Assembly (NCBI GenBank): GCA_032433765.1
Contig: JAVIAB010000124.1
Coordinates: forward strand, 74,635,746-74,699,745
Length of the DNA: 64,000 bases
Direction of reading: 5' to 3'
From: Megaustenia siamemsis
Taxonomy: Eukaryota; Mollusca; Gastropoda; Stylommatophora; Ariophantidae
The notes below the pieces were generated by a model, which was given only the letters and a program-made list of their open reading frames with translations, did no database searches and was not told where the DNA came from. How positions within the stretch are numbered: position 1 is the first letter of the stretch; each line of letters opens with the position of its first letter. Shown here one piece after another: positions 43,265 to 52,919 of the stretch. The position numbers and the translations under genes are program-made.

Positions 43265-44050
43265 AGTTTAAGTTTAAGTTTGGCTAGCAGAAGATGAAAA
43301 TTTGAAGCCACATCTGCCCCTCTATATACTTTTACATCCTGTAAGGATGACTTAAACTTATTATTAATACATATGTGGTTGATTTGATTCTCCGTTCTAT
43401 GATCTGGTGACACTCAAGTAGCTTTATGTATTCTTTTATGTTGGAATATTGTTCCTCCTAGGCTCATTTGATTAAGAGCACAGAAGTTCACGAATATCTC
43501 TCCATTCTCATTTATATCTCCAAGTCCATGTTTTCCCTTAATCCCTTTGAAGCCTCTGTTGTCTGATCCTACTTTTGCATTTAGATCTCCCATCAATATA
43601 ATATCCTTGGCTCGTCTTTCATCCATCTGACATTGTAACTGTTTATAGATTTCATCTTTAACTAAATCATCCTTATCATTGGTTGGTGCGTAGCATTGGA
43701 TAATGTGTATTTTTATATTGTTTTTTGTTGTTTTAAATGTTGCTCTCATTAGTCTTGGCCCTACTGTTTCCTATTCTATCAGTGTCTTTAGTTCATTCCT
43801 CGATAACATTATAGCTACCCCTTAACTATGTTGTGCTCCAGGTTCCTGGTGTCCTGATGATAAATTCATCTCCCCTGTATTTAGTTTTATTTTTTCTGTT
43901 CCTAGCCATCTTCTTCCACACACTCCCAGAATATCTATATTGTAATTTCTCATTTCTGCTGCTACCTGTGTGGCTTTTCCTTGTTCATTTAAGGTACGTA
44001 CATTCCAGGTGCCAATTCTGGAGGATTTTCTTGTAGATAAAAGGTGAGTC
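43265..44050 (-). pseudogene. L-E endonuclease domain, broken
   Basis: Reverse pieces in two frames: 'SRIGTWNVRTLNEQGKATQV' and 'YNIDILGVCGRRWLG' (the catalytic E of the usual 'ETRW' is replaced by G) at 44030-43880, then 43749-43414 'IHIIQCYAPTNDKDDLVKDE', 'DIILMGDLNAKVGSDNRG' and 'KHGLGDINENGE', then 'VSPDHRTENQINHICINNKF' to 43300. Frame changes near 43830 and 43414. Confidence 0.8.
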
Positions 44051-44339
44051 AACAACCCGGACTCCATGCAGCTTTTTCCTGAAAGTGTCATACATCTCTT
44101 AGACAGAGAGCCTTTATCTTTCCTCGATGGCGGATTTACTTTTATTCTTTTTACTTTTATTCTTTTCTTTATTTGTCCATGTTTGTGAATTTTTTTGCGC
44201 CTTATTTTTTTTTTACAGTACAGGATAGCCAGTCCCATGCCCAATCCTCCTTAGTTGCCTCTTATGTACATGCATGGTAGGGAACATCACCACTATTCTT
44301 TACTCCCCTTTCGGACCACGACAGCGCACGGGCGGACAC

Positions 44340-44634
44340 AGGAGGTACATGGGGAAAAATAAGTTATTTGTGGCATGCTCTTTAGCTGAAATGTCAAACT
44401 CACGATGATAGAAATGAGGCCCTTATATGACCCAAATGAGGCCCTTATATGACGCAAATGAGGTACATCCACTACCAAAAAGTCTGGTGTTTCTAACCTA
44501 CATTCAGGACCTCTGTCTACACAAGCTTTTCTGCCTCCTACCTATAAAAACAATAATAATATTTATATAATGCATGGATATTTCTGGGTCCGTTGTTTCA
44601 GTTCATTGCACAAATTTACTAAAATAACAATTGC
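44340..44634. repeat. Intron with short tandem duplication
   Basis: 'aaatgaggcccttatatgac' occurs twice in tandem with a partial third unit at about 44414-44468. No other feature. Confidence 0.6.
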
Positions 44635-44905
44635 AGTCTCCTGTGTGTTACCGGGGCCTCATTGTGTAGGAAGTAAAGAATAGTGACCTTCCAGGCATGG
44701 TGTAAGAGGCGACTAAGGAGGTTGATTGATGGCTTGACAAGCTGTTATTGTAAAAAGACTTGTTATGGAAACAGGACCATAGATTTTAGTAAGCAGTGAT
44801 CTCTGCAATATGTGCCATTTTGGCACGCAAGTTTTCTGTTTTCGAGATTGTAGTTCTGCCTTATGTGCCATCTTCGGCTCGAAAGTACAATAGATAGATA
44901 GATAG
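44635..44905 (+). mobile_element. SINE-G, forward copy
   Basis: Head 'cctgtgtgttaccggggcct', middle 'gtaaagaatagtgaccttcc', tail 'tatgtgccatcttcggctcg' and (GATA)n. A TSD is not convincing here (only about 5 bp, agtct). After it, 44910-45050 shares 'acatagatctg' and 'ttttcacttttact' with 49210-49310, an unclassified dispersed repeat. Confidence 0.85.
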
Positions 44906-45162
44906 TCTTATAGCCCAGTGTTTATGACTTTCACTTTTACCAGTGCCGCAAACATAAAAACATAGATCTGTTTTAAATTCAATTTTCACAAAATTGAAGC
45001 ACTAAAAATAAAAATAAAAATTATAACTTTCACTTTTACTCACAGAAATTATTAAATTGTAATGTTGTATAAACAAATTTAGATTCTAAAGTTAATCTTC
45101 TTCTACTTCTTTTTTTTCTCTTTTCACTGATACCTAAAAGGTGTCGTGATTTATATCATTTG

Positions 45163-45827
45163 TCATTCTTGAGCTGACTGAACTGTCTCAATTAGTGATT
45201 TTCCTTTGTTGTTACATGTCTCTATCACTGCATCTATCCATCTTCTTCTGGGTCTTCCTCTTGGTCTTTTTCCATGCATTCTCGAGAAGAACGCCCTTGA
45301 TGGTGATTGGTAAGGATTCATTCTGACCAGGTGGCCAAACCATTTAAGTTGTTGTTCTATATATTCTTGGCAGGGATTAGTTCCTACCATTTTTCTTATG
45401 GTTTCATTTGGTATTCTATATCTTCTTATGTTGTTTGTTACATTTTTCAAGCATCACATCTCACATTTATTGATCTTTCTTAAATGGGATTTAGAAAGGG
45501 TCCATGTTTGACTTTCATAGCACAAAGTTGGTATAAAAATTATATTTATGATTTGTTGTTTAGCTGACATAGAAATGTTTGGATGTTTTAGCAATGGTGA
45601 AAGCTGGTATGTGACAGCATTTGCATTTTGGTATTCTCATGTCAATTTCTCTGTCTGGTTTTCCATCTTCTGTGAATATTGTGCCTATACTTGAATTCCT
45701 CTACTTGTTTTATTTCTTTATCTTTGATCTTAATGTTTAATGGGTGTCTTAATTTGCTTATTCTTATAGCCTCTGATTTTGCTGTGTTAATTTTCATACT
45801 GTAGTTTGTGCAATACTCAAAACCCAC
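45163..45827 (-). pseudogene. L-J C-terminal region
   Basis: Pieces 45827-45642 ('INTAKSEAIRISKLRHPLNI', 'KEIKQVEEFKY') and 45450-45163 ('NPCQEYIEQQLKWFGHLVRM', 'GKRPRGRPRRRWIDAVIETC'). This is the thumb and end domain of the L-J protein. About 190 bp between them is frame-disrupted. Confidence 0.75.
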
Positions 45828-46336
45828 AAGTGGATATCAAAATTGAAGGAATAGACCTTGAGACAGTTCAAAACTACAACTACCTTGGACATACTATAAT
45901 CAGTGATGGAAAATGTACAACTGAAATAAACAAAAGAATAGGAATGGCAAAAAGTAATTTTAATGTTATGAAGGACATACTAACATCAAAACAAATAACA
46001 CCAAAGCTAAAACTAAGAATAGCAAAATGTTACATCTTCTCAATATTCCTATATGGTGCTGAAACATGGACATTAGACAAGAAAACAGAACAGAAAATTG
46101 AAGCATTTGAAATGTGGATTTATAGAAGAATAGGTAGAATTGGATAAAAAGAAAAGAAAACAAATGATGAAGTTTTAAAACAACTAAAAATTAAAAGAGA
46201 ACTACTAAGCACACCTGTCTACCCATTTCAACTCCCCTGGCCATAGTGGCAAACCTGACATGCAAATCATTGGCCTTGTCAGAATGGCGCTCCATGGTAG
46301 CCAACCTTCGTTGCGGAGACGACACTCAATGATGAG
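45828..46336 (+). mobile_element. L-D/Penelope chimeric LINE fragment, nested in L-J
   Basis: 45828-46204 encodes L-D RT C-terminal sequence ('YNYLGHTIISDGKCTTEINK', 'ILTSKQITPKLKLRIAKCYI', 'FLYGAETWTLDKKTEQKIEA'). From 46208 to 46275 it carries a ~70-bp segment identical to the Penelope-like remnant at 25120-25185, then returns to the L-D terminus 'gaatggcgctccatggtagc' ... 'caatgatga'. Confidence 0.8.
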
Positions 46337-46571
46337 TTTGTGCAGCTTTTATCTAGAGATGTTAAATGCTGTTGTAGCAGGTTTTCATCCTCATATATTG
46401 GGCATTGGTCATCTGCGAAGAGTAGCTCGTTGATGTTGGAGTTTTCTACCTCTATATTATTATTTGATTTTCCTTATTGTTGGTTGTTTCTTGATTTATT
46501 TTGTCCATATATATGATGAAGAGGAGTGGTGAGAGGACGCATCCTTGTCTTACACCTGTTGTAACCTGAAA

Positions 46572-47135
46572 TCATTCTGACAGACCTTCCGATGTTCTAA
46601 TGTCACTTTGACTGTTTTTATATAATGCCATTATATTATCTAGTAGTTGTCCTGCTACACCGTAGGTTTCAAGAGTTTGCCAAAGTTTGTTCCTGTCCAC
46701 ACAATCAAACGCTTTTTCCTGATCTATAAACACTATATTTAGGTTTCTGTCATATTCTATTGTTTTTTCACATAGTTGTCTCAATGTAAATATAGCATCA
46801 GTACAGCTTTTGCCTTTTCTGAATCCGAATTGATTATTACTTAATTGAGGTTCTATTATGTATCTTACTCTCCTCTCCAATAATTTAGCATACATTTTAC
46901 CAACTTGACTCAATAGGGATATTCCTCTGTACATTTCACACTCCCTTTTACTTCCCTTATTCTTCCAAAATGGGACAATGATAGCTTTTTGCCAATCATC
47001 TGGGACTTTTCTTTCTTCCCACGCCATATTGAATATTATATTAAGCCAATCTATAGCTGTTTCCTTACAGGCTAGTAGCATTTCTGTTGTTATTCCATCT
47101 ATACCAGCTGCTTTGTTCTTTTTATTCTGTTTCAA
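46572..47135 (-). pseudogene. L-J reverse transcriptase, fingers to motif A
   Basis: An open frame of 187 codons: 'NKAAGIDGITTEMLLACKET', 'PDDWQKAIIVPFWKNKGSKR', 'YRGISLLSQVGKMYAKLLER', 'NNQFGFRKGKSCTDAIFTLR', motif A 'NIVFIDQEKAFDCVDRNKLW'. It continues with stops to 'DKDASSH...' and 'LFADDQCPIYE' near 46400. Confidence 0.85.
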
Positions 47136-47481
47136 TGCCCATTCTACTTCTGCTTTAAGTATATTCGGTTCCTGTTCATCATACTGCCTATGTTTAAACT
47201 CTGTATTTCCGTTTGCATTTCCCTGATTTAATAGTTCCTTAAAGTATTTTTCTCCATCTGATTATTATGTTTTTCCTGCTGCTGATTGATCTACCGTTCT
47301 TGTCGTTTATTATAGTGGTTGGGTTATAATAATTATTTCTTACTCTCATTGCTTTTATACTTTTGAAAAATTCTCTTGGTTCTTCTCTACATGTTTTTGC
47401 TAATTCTTCACCAAATGGTTTCCAAGAGTCTGCTTTTGTTTGTTCAAGGATCTTTTTGCTATCATTTCTGTCTTGTCTATA

Positions 47482-47913
47482 TTAATTGTAGTCTTCTGTT
47501 GTTTTTGTCTTCTGCCACGTTTTATACTTTTCTTTCTTGTGTTTCACTGCTGATTTTACTGCTTCATTCCACCATCTTGTAAGTTTCTTTCTACTCTTTC
47601 CTATATTTTTCAGACCGCATTTCTCTGGTGTTGACTTTATTAGACCTTCTTTAAACTGTTTCCATGCTTCCTCTATGTTTGTAGGTTGTATTCGAGTTTG
47701 GTATTTGTTGATTACGGATTCTTCTATTTCTTTTTGTACGTTTACATCCTTTATTGCTTTTAGATCGATTCTTTGTGCTTGAGGTCTTGTCATCTGTTGT
47801 TTCCTAACCCATTTTTTCTGCCATAGTAAAACAGGCTTATGGTCGTTATCTAATATTGCATTTGGTATAGATCTTGAGTCTGTTATGTCCCTCCTTTGAT
47901 GTCTTCTAGTCAA
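47482..47913 (-). pseudogene. L-J endonuclease end and linker
   Basis: 'TRRHQRRDITDSRSIPNAIL' and 'DNDHKPVLLW' (catalytic D-H at the end of APE), followed by Lys-rich linker 'KLTRWWNEAVKSAVKHKKEK', a motif seen at this place in RTE- and CR1-type proteins. Confidence 0.75.
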
Positions 47914-47944
47914 AATAAAATCGATTTGGGAGGCCTTGTCCGTG

Positions 47945-48570
47945 TCACCATTTATACCAAGTAAGTATTTGGTTACAATTGTGCTGATTAAACGTGTTTG
48001 TTATATAAAGATCATGTTCTGCACAAATATTTAGTAGGTGTTCACCGTTACTATTACACTCTGTTCTAATGTCACTAAATGGTCCTAGGTATAATTCCCA
48101 TGGTGTTCTCCTTTGTCCAACTCTACCGTTGAAATCTCCTAGTACAAACAATTTCTCTGCGTCTTTGACTTTATTTATTGTGGCTGAGAGTTCATCAAAA
48201 TATTCTTGTTTGCTGTCCTCACTATATGTGTCATTGCATGGAGCATATGTATGAATATAAGTGGTATTTCCTCCTTTTCTGCTAATTTGATACTTATTAT
48301 TCTTTCCAAGATGTAATCTATTTCTAGTATATTTTTGGCAGAATTGCTTTCAATAATAAAACTGACCCCATGTTTGTTTACTTCCGCCATGTTATTAATT
48401 CCGCTCGTGACGAGTGTGTAGCTTTGGTGTATTTCTTTAATGATTTTACATCTCTTTCTTGTGTCCTCTAATCCTAAGATTTTTATATTCCTTGTCTTCA
48501 TAAATTCAACTATTTCTGTACTTTTATCACCTAAACCGCAGATGTTCCAAGTGCCTATTAAACGCTCTGA
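47945..48570 (-). pseudogene. L-J endonuclease, N-terminal and central parts
   Basis: 'LIGTWNICGLGDKSTEIVEF', 'KILGLEDTRK' (catalytic E), 'HGVSFIIESNSAKN', then in a shifted frame 'LFVLGDFNGRVGQ' (catalytic D, N). The frame changes near 48240. The annotated open piece 48175-48846 extends into unrelated L-A antisense sequence upstream. Confidence 0.75.
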
Positions 48571-48691
48571 TTGTTTTCTTTGTGTTGTTGTAGTTTTCCC
48601 ACTTAAGTTAACTCTAAAGTTAATGTGGGATGTTAAATGTGGTGTATTAAGCAGATCATAATTAAAATTATATATTTTATCACTTAATGTA

Positions 48692-49203
48692 CTATTTACC
48701 CTTACGTATACGTGGGAGAGCTGGAAAACAACAAGAGACATAGAAACAAAGTTGAACACATTCGAAAATAAATGTCTAAGAAAATGCTTGGTATAGCATG
48801 GAATGAAATCAAAACAAACAAAGAAATTAGAGATATCGCCAATCAACCACTAATATCTTCATTAATCAAGAAAAGACGATGGTCATATATTGGTCATGTG
48901 ATGAGGAGAGATAATAACCGAATAACAAAGCAAGCCCTCAAGTGGGAAACAACAGGTAAGAGGAAAAGAGGCTGACCCAGAGAGATGCTGAGAAGAACAT
49001 TGATCAGAGAGGCAAGAGCAGCAGGAATCGGCTTCCCCAATGAGATAGAGTTGCTTTCATAGAACAGAGACAAATGGTGAGTTTGGATAAAATATCTTTA
49101 GAAGGATCGAAAAACTGCTAGAATAAAAATTTAGATAAGAGAAAGAGTATCTGAGTCTATACCCTATGGGCCGGCTATGGCTCAAAAGGTCAATAGATAG
49201 ATC
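48692..49203 (+). mobile_element. L-A LINE 3' end
   Basis: From 'cttacgtatacgtgggagag' through 'KRRWSYIGHVMRRDNNRITK' and 'TGKRKRG*' to the terminus 'tatgggccggctatggctca' and (GATA) stub. A stop interrupts 'RGRP'. About 90% similar to the young copies, so older. Confidence 0.85.
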
Positions 49204-49324
49204 ATATCACTTATGAACACTGACGCTGCGAGCACAGAAACATAGATCTGCTTCAAATACAATTTTTTACAAAATGATGAAGTCAAAACATGGTTTTCAC
49301 TTTTACTTACAGAAGTTATGGTTA

Positions 49325-49745
49325 TGGTTAGTTGAAGATCCCGGTATCACTGCAAATGAATTAAAATCCATAATTGCTCAACCACCCATGCCAGTGGACC
49401 CATCTGAATTAAAACTCATCTCATTGAAGGATTCAAACCAAGAAAGGTAGCTGCAGTTCCTATCATAGCAGCTACAGCACACGCCAAAAGACATAAAGCC
49501 AAGCGGCACTGAAACTGAACACAGCTGAACTATCCTTTGTCATACAATATCATCATTCATCGTAAACAATCAGAATATTTAAACACAATCCAGATGAAAA
49601 ACACAGCTCACAATTTGCACAGAGCACTAAACTCAGTAGGTTGCTGGACATGAAACTTCAAGCTGGACATGAAATATGAGGAAACTGCAACAAGGAACAC
49701 TTTTCAGACCAAGCTTCAATGGTTCCTGCCTCCTATCTGCTATAT
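49325..49745 (-). mobile_element. (ATAACC)-tailed retroposon, copy 1
   Basis: + strand starts with 'ggttatggttatggttag' (reversed tail), then 'ggtatcactgcaaatgaatt', 'tccataattgctcaaccacc' and 'catcatt' + 'catcgtaaacaatc', up to about 49745. Same family as 49790-50155 and 53185-53793. Confidence 0.7.
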
Positions 49746-49789
49746 CGACCAAATGAATACAGAAATTATTGTTGTACAATAAACAAATG

Positions 49790-50155
49790 GTTATGGTTAT
49801 GGTAACGGAAGGCCCCAGAATCACTGCAAACGAATTGAAATCCATAATTGCTCAACCGCCCGTGCTAGTGGAATCATCTGAATTACTATCTCTTCTCCCA
49901 AACAAAGTAAGGTAGCTGTAGTCTCCATCATAGCAGTCTCACCATACGCCAATAGACATAAGGTAAAACCACACAGAAAGTGAACACAACCGTCTGTTCC
50001 CTGTCAAACGATATCATTCATCGTAAACAATCGGGATATTGAAGCACAATTAAAACGATGAAACGCACAGCTCAGTAGCTCCTGCAACAAGCCGGACTTG
50101 GAATATAAGGAAACTGCATCAAGGAACACTTTTCAGACATAGCTTTTAATACAAA
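49790..50155 (-). mobile_element. (ATAACC)-tailed retroposon, copy 2
   Basis: Starts 'ggttatggttatggtaacgg' and repeats the copy 1 sequence with many differences. It lacks the segment after 'agacatagctttt'. Confidence 0.7.
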
Positions 50156-50300
50156 AAACAAATATATATTGTAAATGTTAACATGACATGAGAAATGAAT
50201 TTACAATAAACAAATATATATTATAAATGTTAACATGAGAAATTAATTTACAATAAACAAATATATATTGTAAATGTTAACATGAGAAATTAAATGTCAT
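50156..50300 (+). repeat. Three tandem ~52-bp units
   Basis: 'aataaacaaatatatattgt' + 'aaatgttaacatgagaaatt' repeated three times with small indels. Confidence 0.85.
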
Positions 50301-50539
50301 GAAGTAAGCGGATTGTAATTTTTCCTTCAGTGGTGGGCTAGACAAACGTTCTAGTTAGACTTTGTGGGAGGCAATTTCATTTTTGACATCACAACTGCAT
50401 AAAACTAAGGTAAAGGTTTTAAAGAGCAAGTGCTCAGATGTGGGGAAAAAAATGTCTGTGCAGCAAACTGTCAATTTTTAAAAAAATGTGTTTTTAAGTG
50501 TTTTTATGACCTAGTAATAATCTAGGGTTGAATGCAGAG

Positions 50540-51300
50540 AGTGTGATTTTCTTACTACTTTCGGAGACTGAAGCACCTGTCTCTTCAGTATACAATAGCA
50601 TGATGTAGGCATTTACCTGAGCAATCTCTAAAATCTAAGTGAATATTTTCTTCCACCACTTTATTGATTTCCTATTATGCAAACCATAATAGGAAACCAT
50701 CTGATCCATCCTATCACAACCATTCTTTATGATTGTACAATTGGATAATATGTAGTTTTACCATCTCTGTTACCCTATTCACTTCATGGTGATGTTGATA
50801 GCTGCTGCACATGTTGTGGCACACTTTTTTTGGCCATCTTGCCTTTCCATGAGACCAGCATAAAATTGGCAGTTTCTTTCACATAAAAACATACTGTATT
50901 TTTGTCCAGCAGTTTAATTTTTATTTCACGTGGAAATCCAACATGAGTAATATTAACTGTGTCTGTGTAATTATGGCCTTTTGGCTGCAGATATTCCAGT
51001 AGAGCAATATTGGTGTAATACCTGTCAGCATAAATATGAATGGTGGTTCAACGGTTGTAGAAGCCCATCAAACACTCTGACAGCAAGACGAATTTGGGTA
51101 TCAAAACCACCTCATATGAGGTATGTTTACCAAAATATATTAGAAGATTGTAGAGGTAGCCTGAGGCTGAGTCACAAAGGCCATATGTTGGAAGGTTTGG
51201 TAGCATTAGAATTATTTATATGCCCACCTGCCTTTGAAAATAATCACCGTTTCATCTAGGGGCAAATAATAATAAATGAATATTTTCATAGAGGGAAACT
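50540..51300 (-). pseudogene. piggyBac-like transposase, catalytic part, broken
   Basis: Reverse strand: 'PLDETVIIFKGRWAYK' (the 'IDEAM-x-FKGR' block with the first catalytic Asp), then in changing frames 'YGLCDSASGYLYN', 'HIYADRYYTNIALLEYLQPK' (the 'DRYYTS' block with a catalytic Asp), 'CFYVKETANFMLVSWKGKMA' and, near 50650, a decayed 'VVGWIRW...' end region. piggyBac enzymes excise and insert DNA at TTAA. Frameshifts and stops make it a fossil. Confidence 0.75.
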
Positions 51301-51560
51301 TCAGAGGTGATATATCAGCTAATAATTTCAGGGGAAGAGGTATGTTTATAACACTAGGAAAAAAAATACAAATAATCAGCAACAGAAAAAAAACAAAGAA
51401 CAATAGATGGTCCAAAGCAGGATCGAACCCGTACTCTTGGCACAGCACCTTGCCACGAGAACCAAGCGCTAGAGAACACGGCTAACTCAGCTACCTAAAA
51501 AGATAGCTATTATTGGCGATGTCTTTCATGCATGTGTACTCATGACTATAGCATAGAACA
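51300..51560 (-). mobile_element. SINE S2, reverse copy
   Basis: tRNA-like head on the reverse strand: A box 'tagctgagttagccgtg', B box 'gggttcgatcctgc'. 5' end 'atgctatagtcatgagtac' at about 51555. It lies next to the piggyBac fragment. Confidence 0.8.
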
Positions 51561-51739
51561 CAACTCGGGAATAAATTGTATATCTGTATTTTCCTATTAA
51601 GTATCTCCCATATGGTTGAATACTTGTGTTGCAAACAAACAGTTATAGGATGAAACAGCATGAATAGTAGTTTTGAGTGGTTTAGACTGAAGACAAATAG
51701 TAATAAATGAATATTATTATAGGGGAAAGCTTCTGAGGT

Positions 51740-52277
51740 TATCTATCTATCTATTGACCTTTTGAGCCATAGCCGGCCCATAGGGCGTAGACCTAGATAC
51801 TCCCTCTCTTATCTGAATTTTTGTTCTAGCAGTTTTCAATTCTTTTAAAGATATTTTATCAAATCTCGCCATTTGTCTCTGTTCTGTGCAAGCAGCTCTA
51901 TCTCATTGAGGGAGCTGATTCCTGCTGCTCTTGCCTCTCTGATCAATGTTCTTCTCAGTGTCTCTGGGTCTTCCTCTTTTCCTCTTACCTGTTTTTTCCC
52001 ACATGAGGGCTTGCTTTGCTTTTCGATTATTATCTCATCTCATCACATGTCCAATATATGACCATCGTCTTTTCTTTATTACTGAAGATATTAGTGGTTG
52101 ATTGGCAGTTTCTCTAATTTCCTCGTTTGTTTTGAATTCGTTCCACGCTATACCATTTATTTTCCTTAGACATTTATTTTTTAATGCGTTCAACTTTGTT
52201 TCTATATCTCTTGTTGTTTTCCAGCTTTCACACGCATACGTAAGGGTTGATAGTACATTTGAATAGTCTAAGTTTTA
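51740..52277 (-). mobile_element. L-A LINE 3' end with TSD
   Basis: TSD tctgaggt at 51732-51739 and 52278-52285. Reversed (GATA)n, terminus 'gaccttttgagccatagccg', C-terminal coding region to the 'ACESW' area. It split the S2-associated repeat: the flanks 'gggaaagcttctgaggt' and 'gtagataagcgaataatttc' join to match 51295-51335. Confidence 0.88.
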
Positions 52278-52284
52278 TCTGAGG

Positions 52285-52530
52285 TGTAGATAAGCGAATA
52301 ATTTCAGGGGAAGTGGTATGTTTGCAACATATGGAAAAAAAATCACAAAAATTCAAAAATAGAAAAAAAAAACAAAAAAACAATAGATTTTCCGAAGCAG
52401 GATCGAACTCATACTCTCGGCACAGCACCTTGCCATGAGAACCTAATGCTAGAGCACACAACTAACTCAGCTATCCAAAAAGATAGCTATCATTGGTGAT
52501 GTCTTTCATGCATGTGTACTCATGGGGTTT
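52285..52530 (-). mobile_element. SINE S2, reverse copy
   Basis: Same head and body as 51300-51560: 'gcaggatcgaactcatactc', 'ggcacagcaccttgccatga', 'catgcatgtgtactcatg'. The B box is mutated (aactcatactc). Confidence 0.75.
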
Positions 52531-52639
52531 CAAAATCTTTACCCTCAGCATTATTCTCCCCAGCATCTAACATGCTGAAGTAAATCATCTGAAATTAATT
52601 CTTGCCCAAGGTATTTCCATATTATGGTGTATACTTTTT

Positions 52640-52912
52640 GACAATGGTGGACTAATAGTCACTGAATAGTCTTCGAAGAAATAAAGGCCGACCAAGCGAA
52701 ACACTAAAAAGTACACTGAGGTGTGAGGCAAAAATAATAGGCACTTTCTCCCTCTTAAAGATTGAGCAACTCCACCAGATGTGGATTATGTGGTGAGATA
52801 CAATGTGGGTCCTGTGCAAGGTCTGATGCTTTGACAACAAATATTTTAGAAAACAGAAAGTGTAGAATTTCTGCTCCATCTTTGGCTCAAAAGGACAATA
52901 GATAGATAGATA
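52640..52912 (+). mobile_element. L-B LINE 3' end
   Basis: 'aataaaggccgaccaagcga' (RRGRPSETL-type codons), 'aagattgagcaactccacca', 'gtcctgtgcaaggtctgatg' and the terminus 'tttggctcaaaaggacaata' plus (GATA)n. It is the only forward L-B copy here. Confidence 0.8.
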
Positions 52913-52919
52913 AGTTAAA

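Larger units (their letters stand above)
39659..44335 (-). mobile_element. L-E: full-length RTE-like LINE, nested-in, with TSD
   Basis: TSD acacaggaggt at 39648-39658 and 44336-44346 shows both true ends. After removing three nested insertions and their duplicated targets the element is about 3.2 kb, the usual size of RTE LINEs: 5' UTR (~44335-44130), endonuclease (~44050-43265), linker, RT (41330-40100) and a short 3' UTR. The 3' end lies near 39660 ('gctccccgtggagcatagg' on +). Frames contain a few stops and frameshifts, so it is old enough to be inactive. Confidence 0.9.
45120..48690 (-). mobile_element. L-J LINE, near full-length, split by an L-D insertion
   Basis: The order on the reverse strand is 5' leader (48690-48560), endonuclease (48560-47880), linker (47880-47260), RT (47200-46340), then after the L-D insertion the C-terminal part (45827-45163). 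At the breakpoint the reading rejoins as 'SCTNL|GFEYCTNYSMKINTAK'. Stops and frameshifts are common. It is a different lineage from L-E (RT motif 'NQFGFRKGKSCTDAIFTLRQ'). Confidence 0.8.

Noticed and set aside
48175..48846. 223-codon reverse ORF as one protein
   Set aside because: Its first third is antisense of an L-A copy and only the rest is L-J endonuclease; the fusion is a by-product of adjacent insertions.
49325..50155. Tc1/mariner transposase helix-turn-helix (the text 'EDPGITANELKSIIAQ' in one frame)
   Set aside because: The third copy has a 12-bp TSD and a simple-repeat tail, which fits retroposition. No TA target, inverted repeats or DDE block was found.
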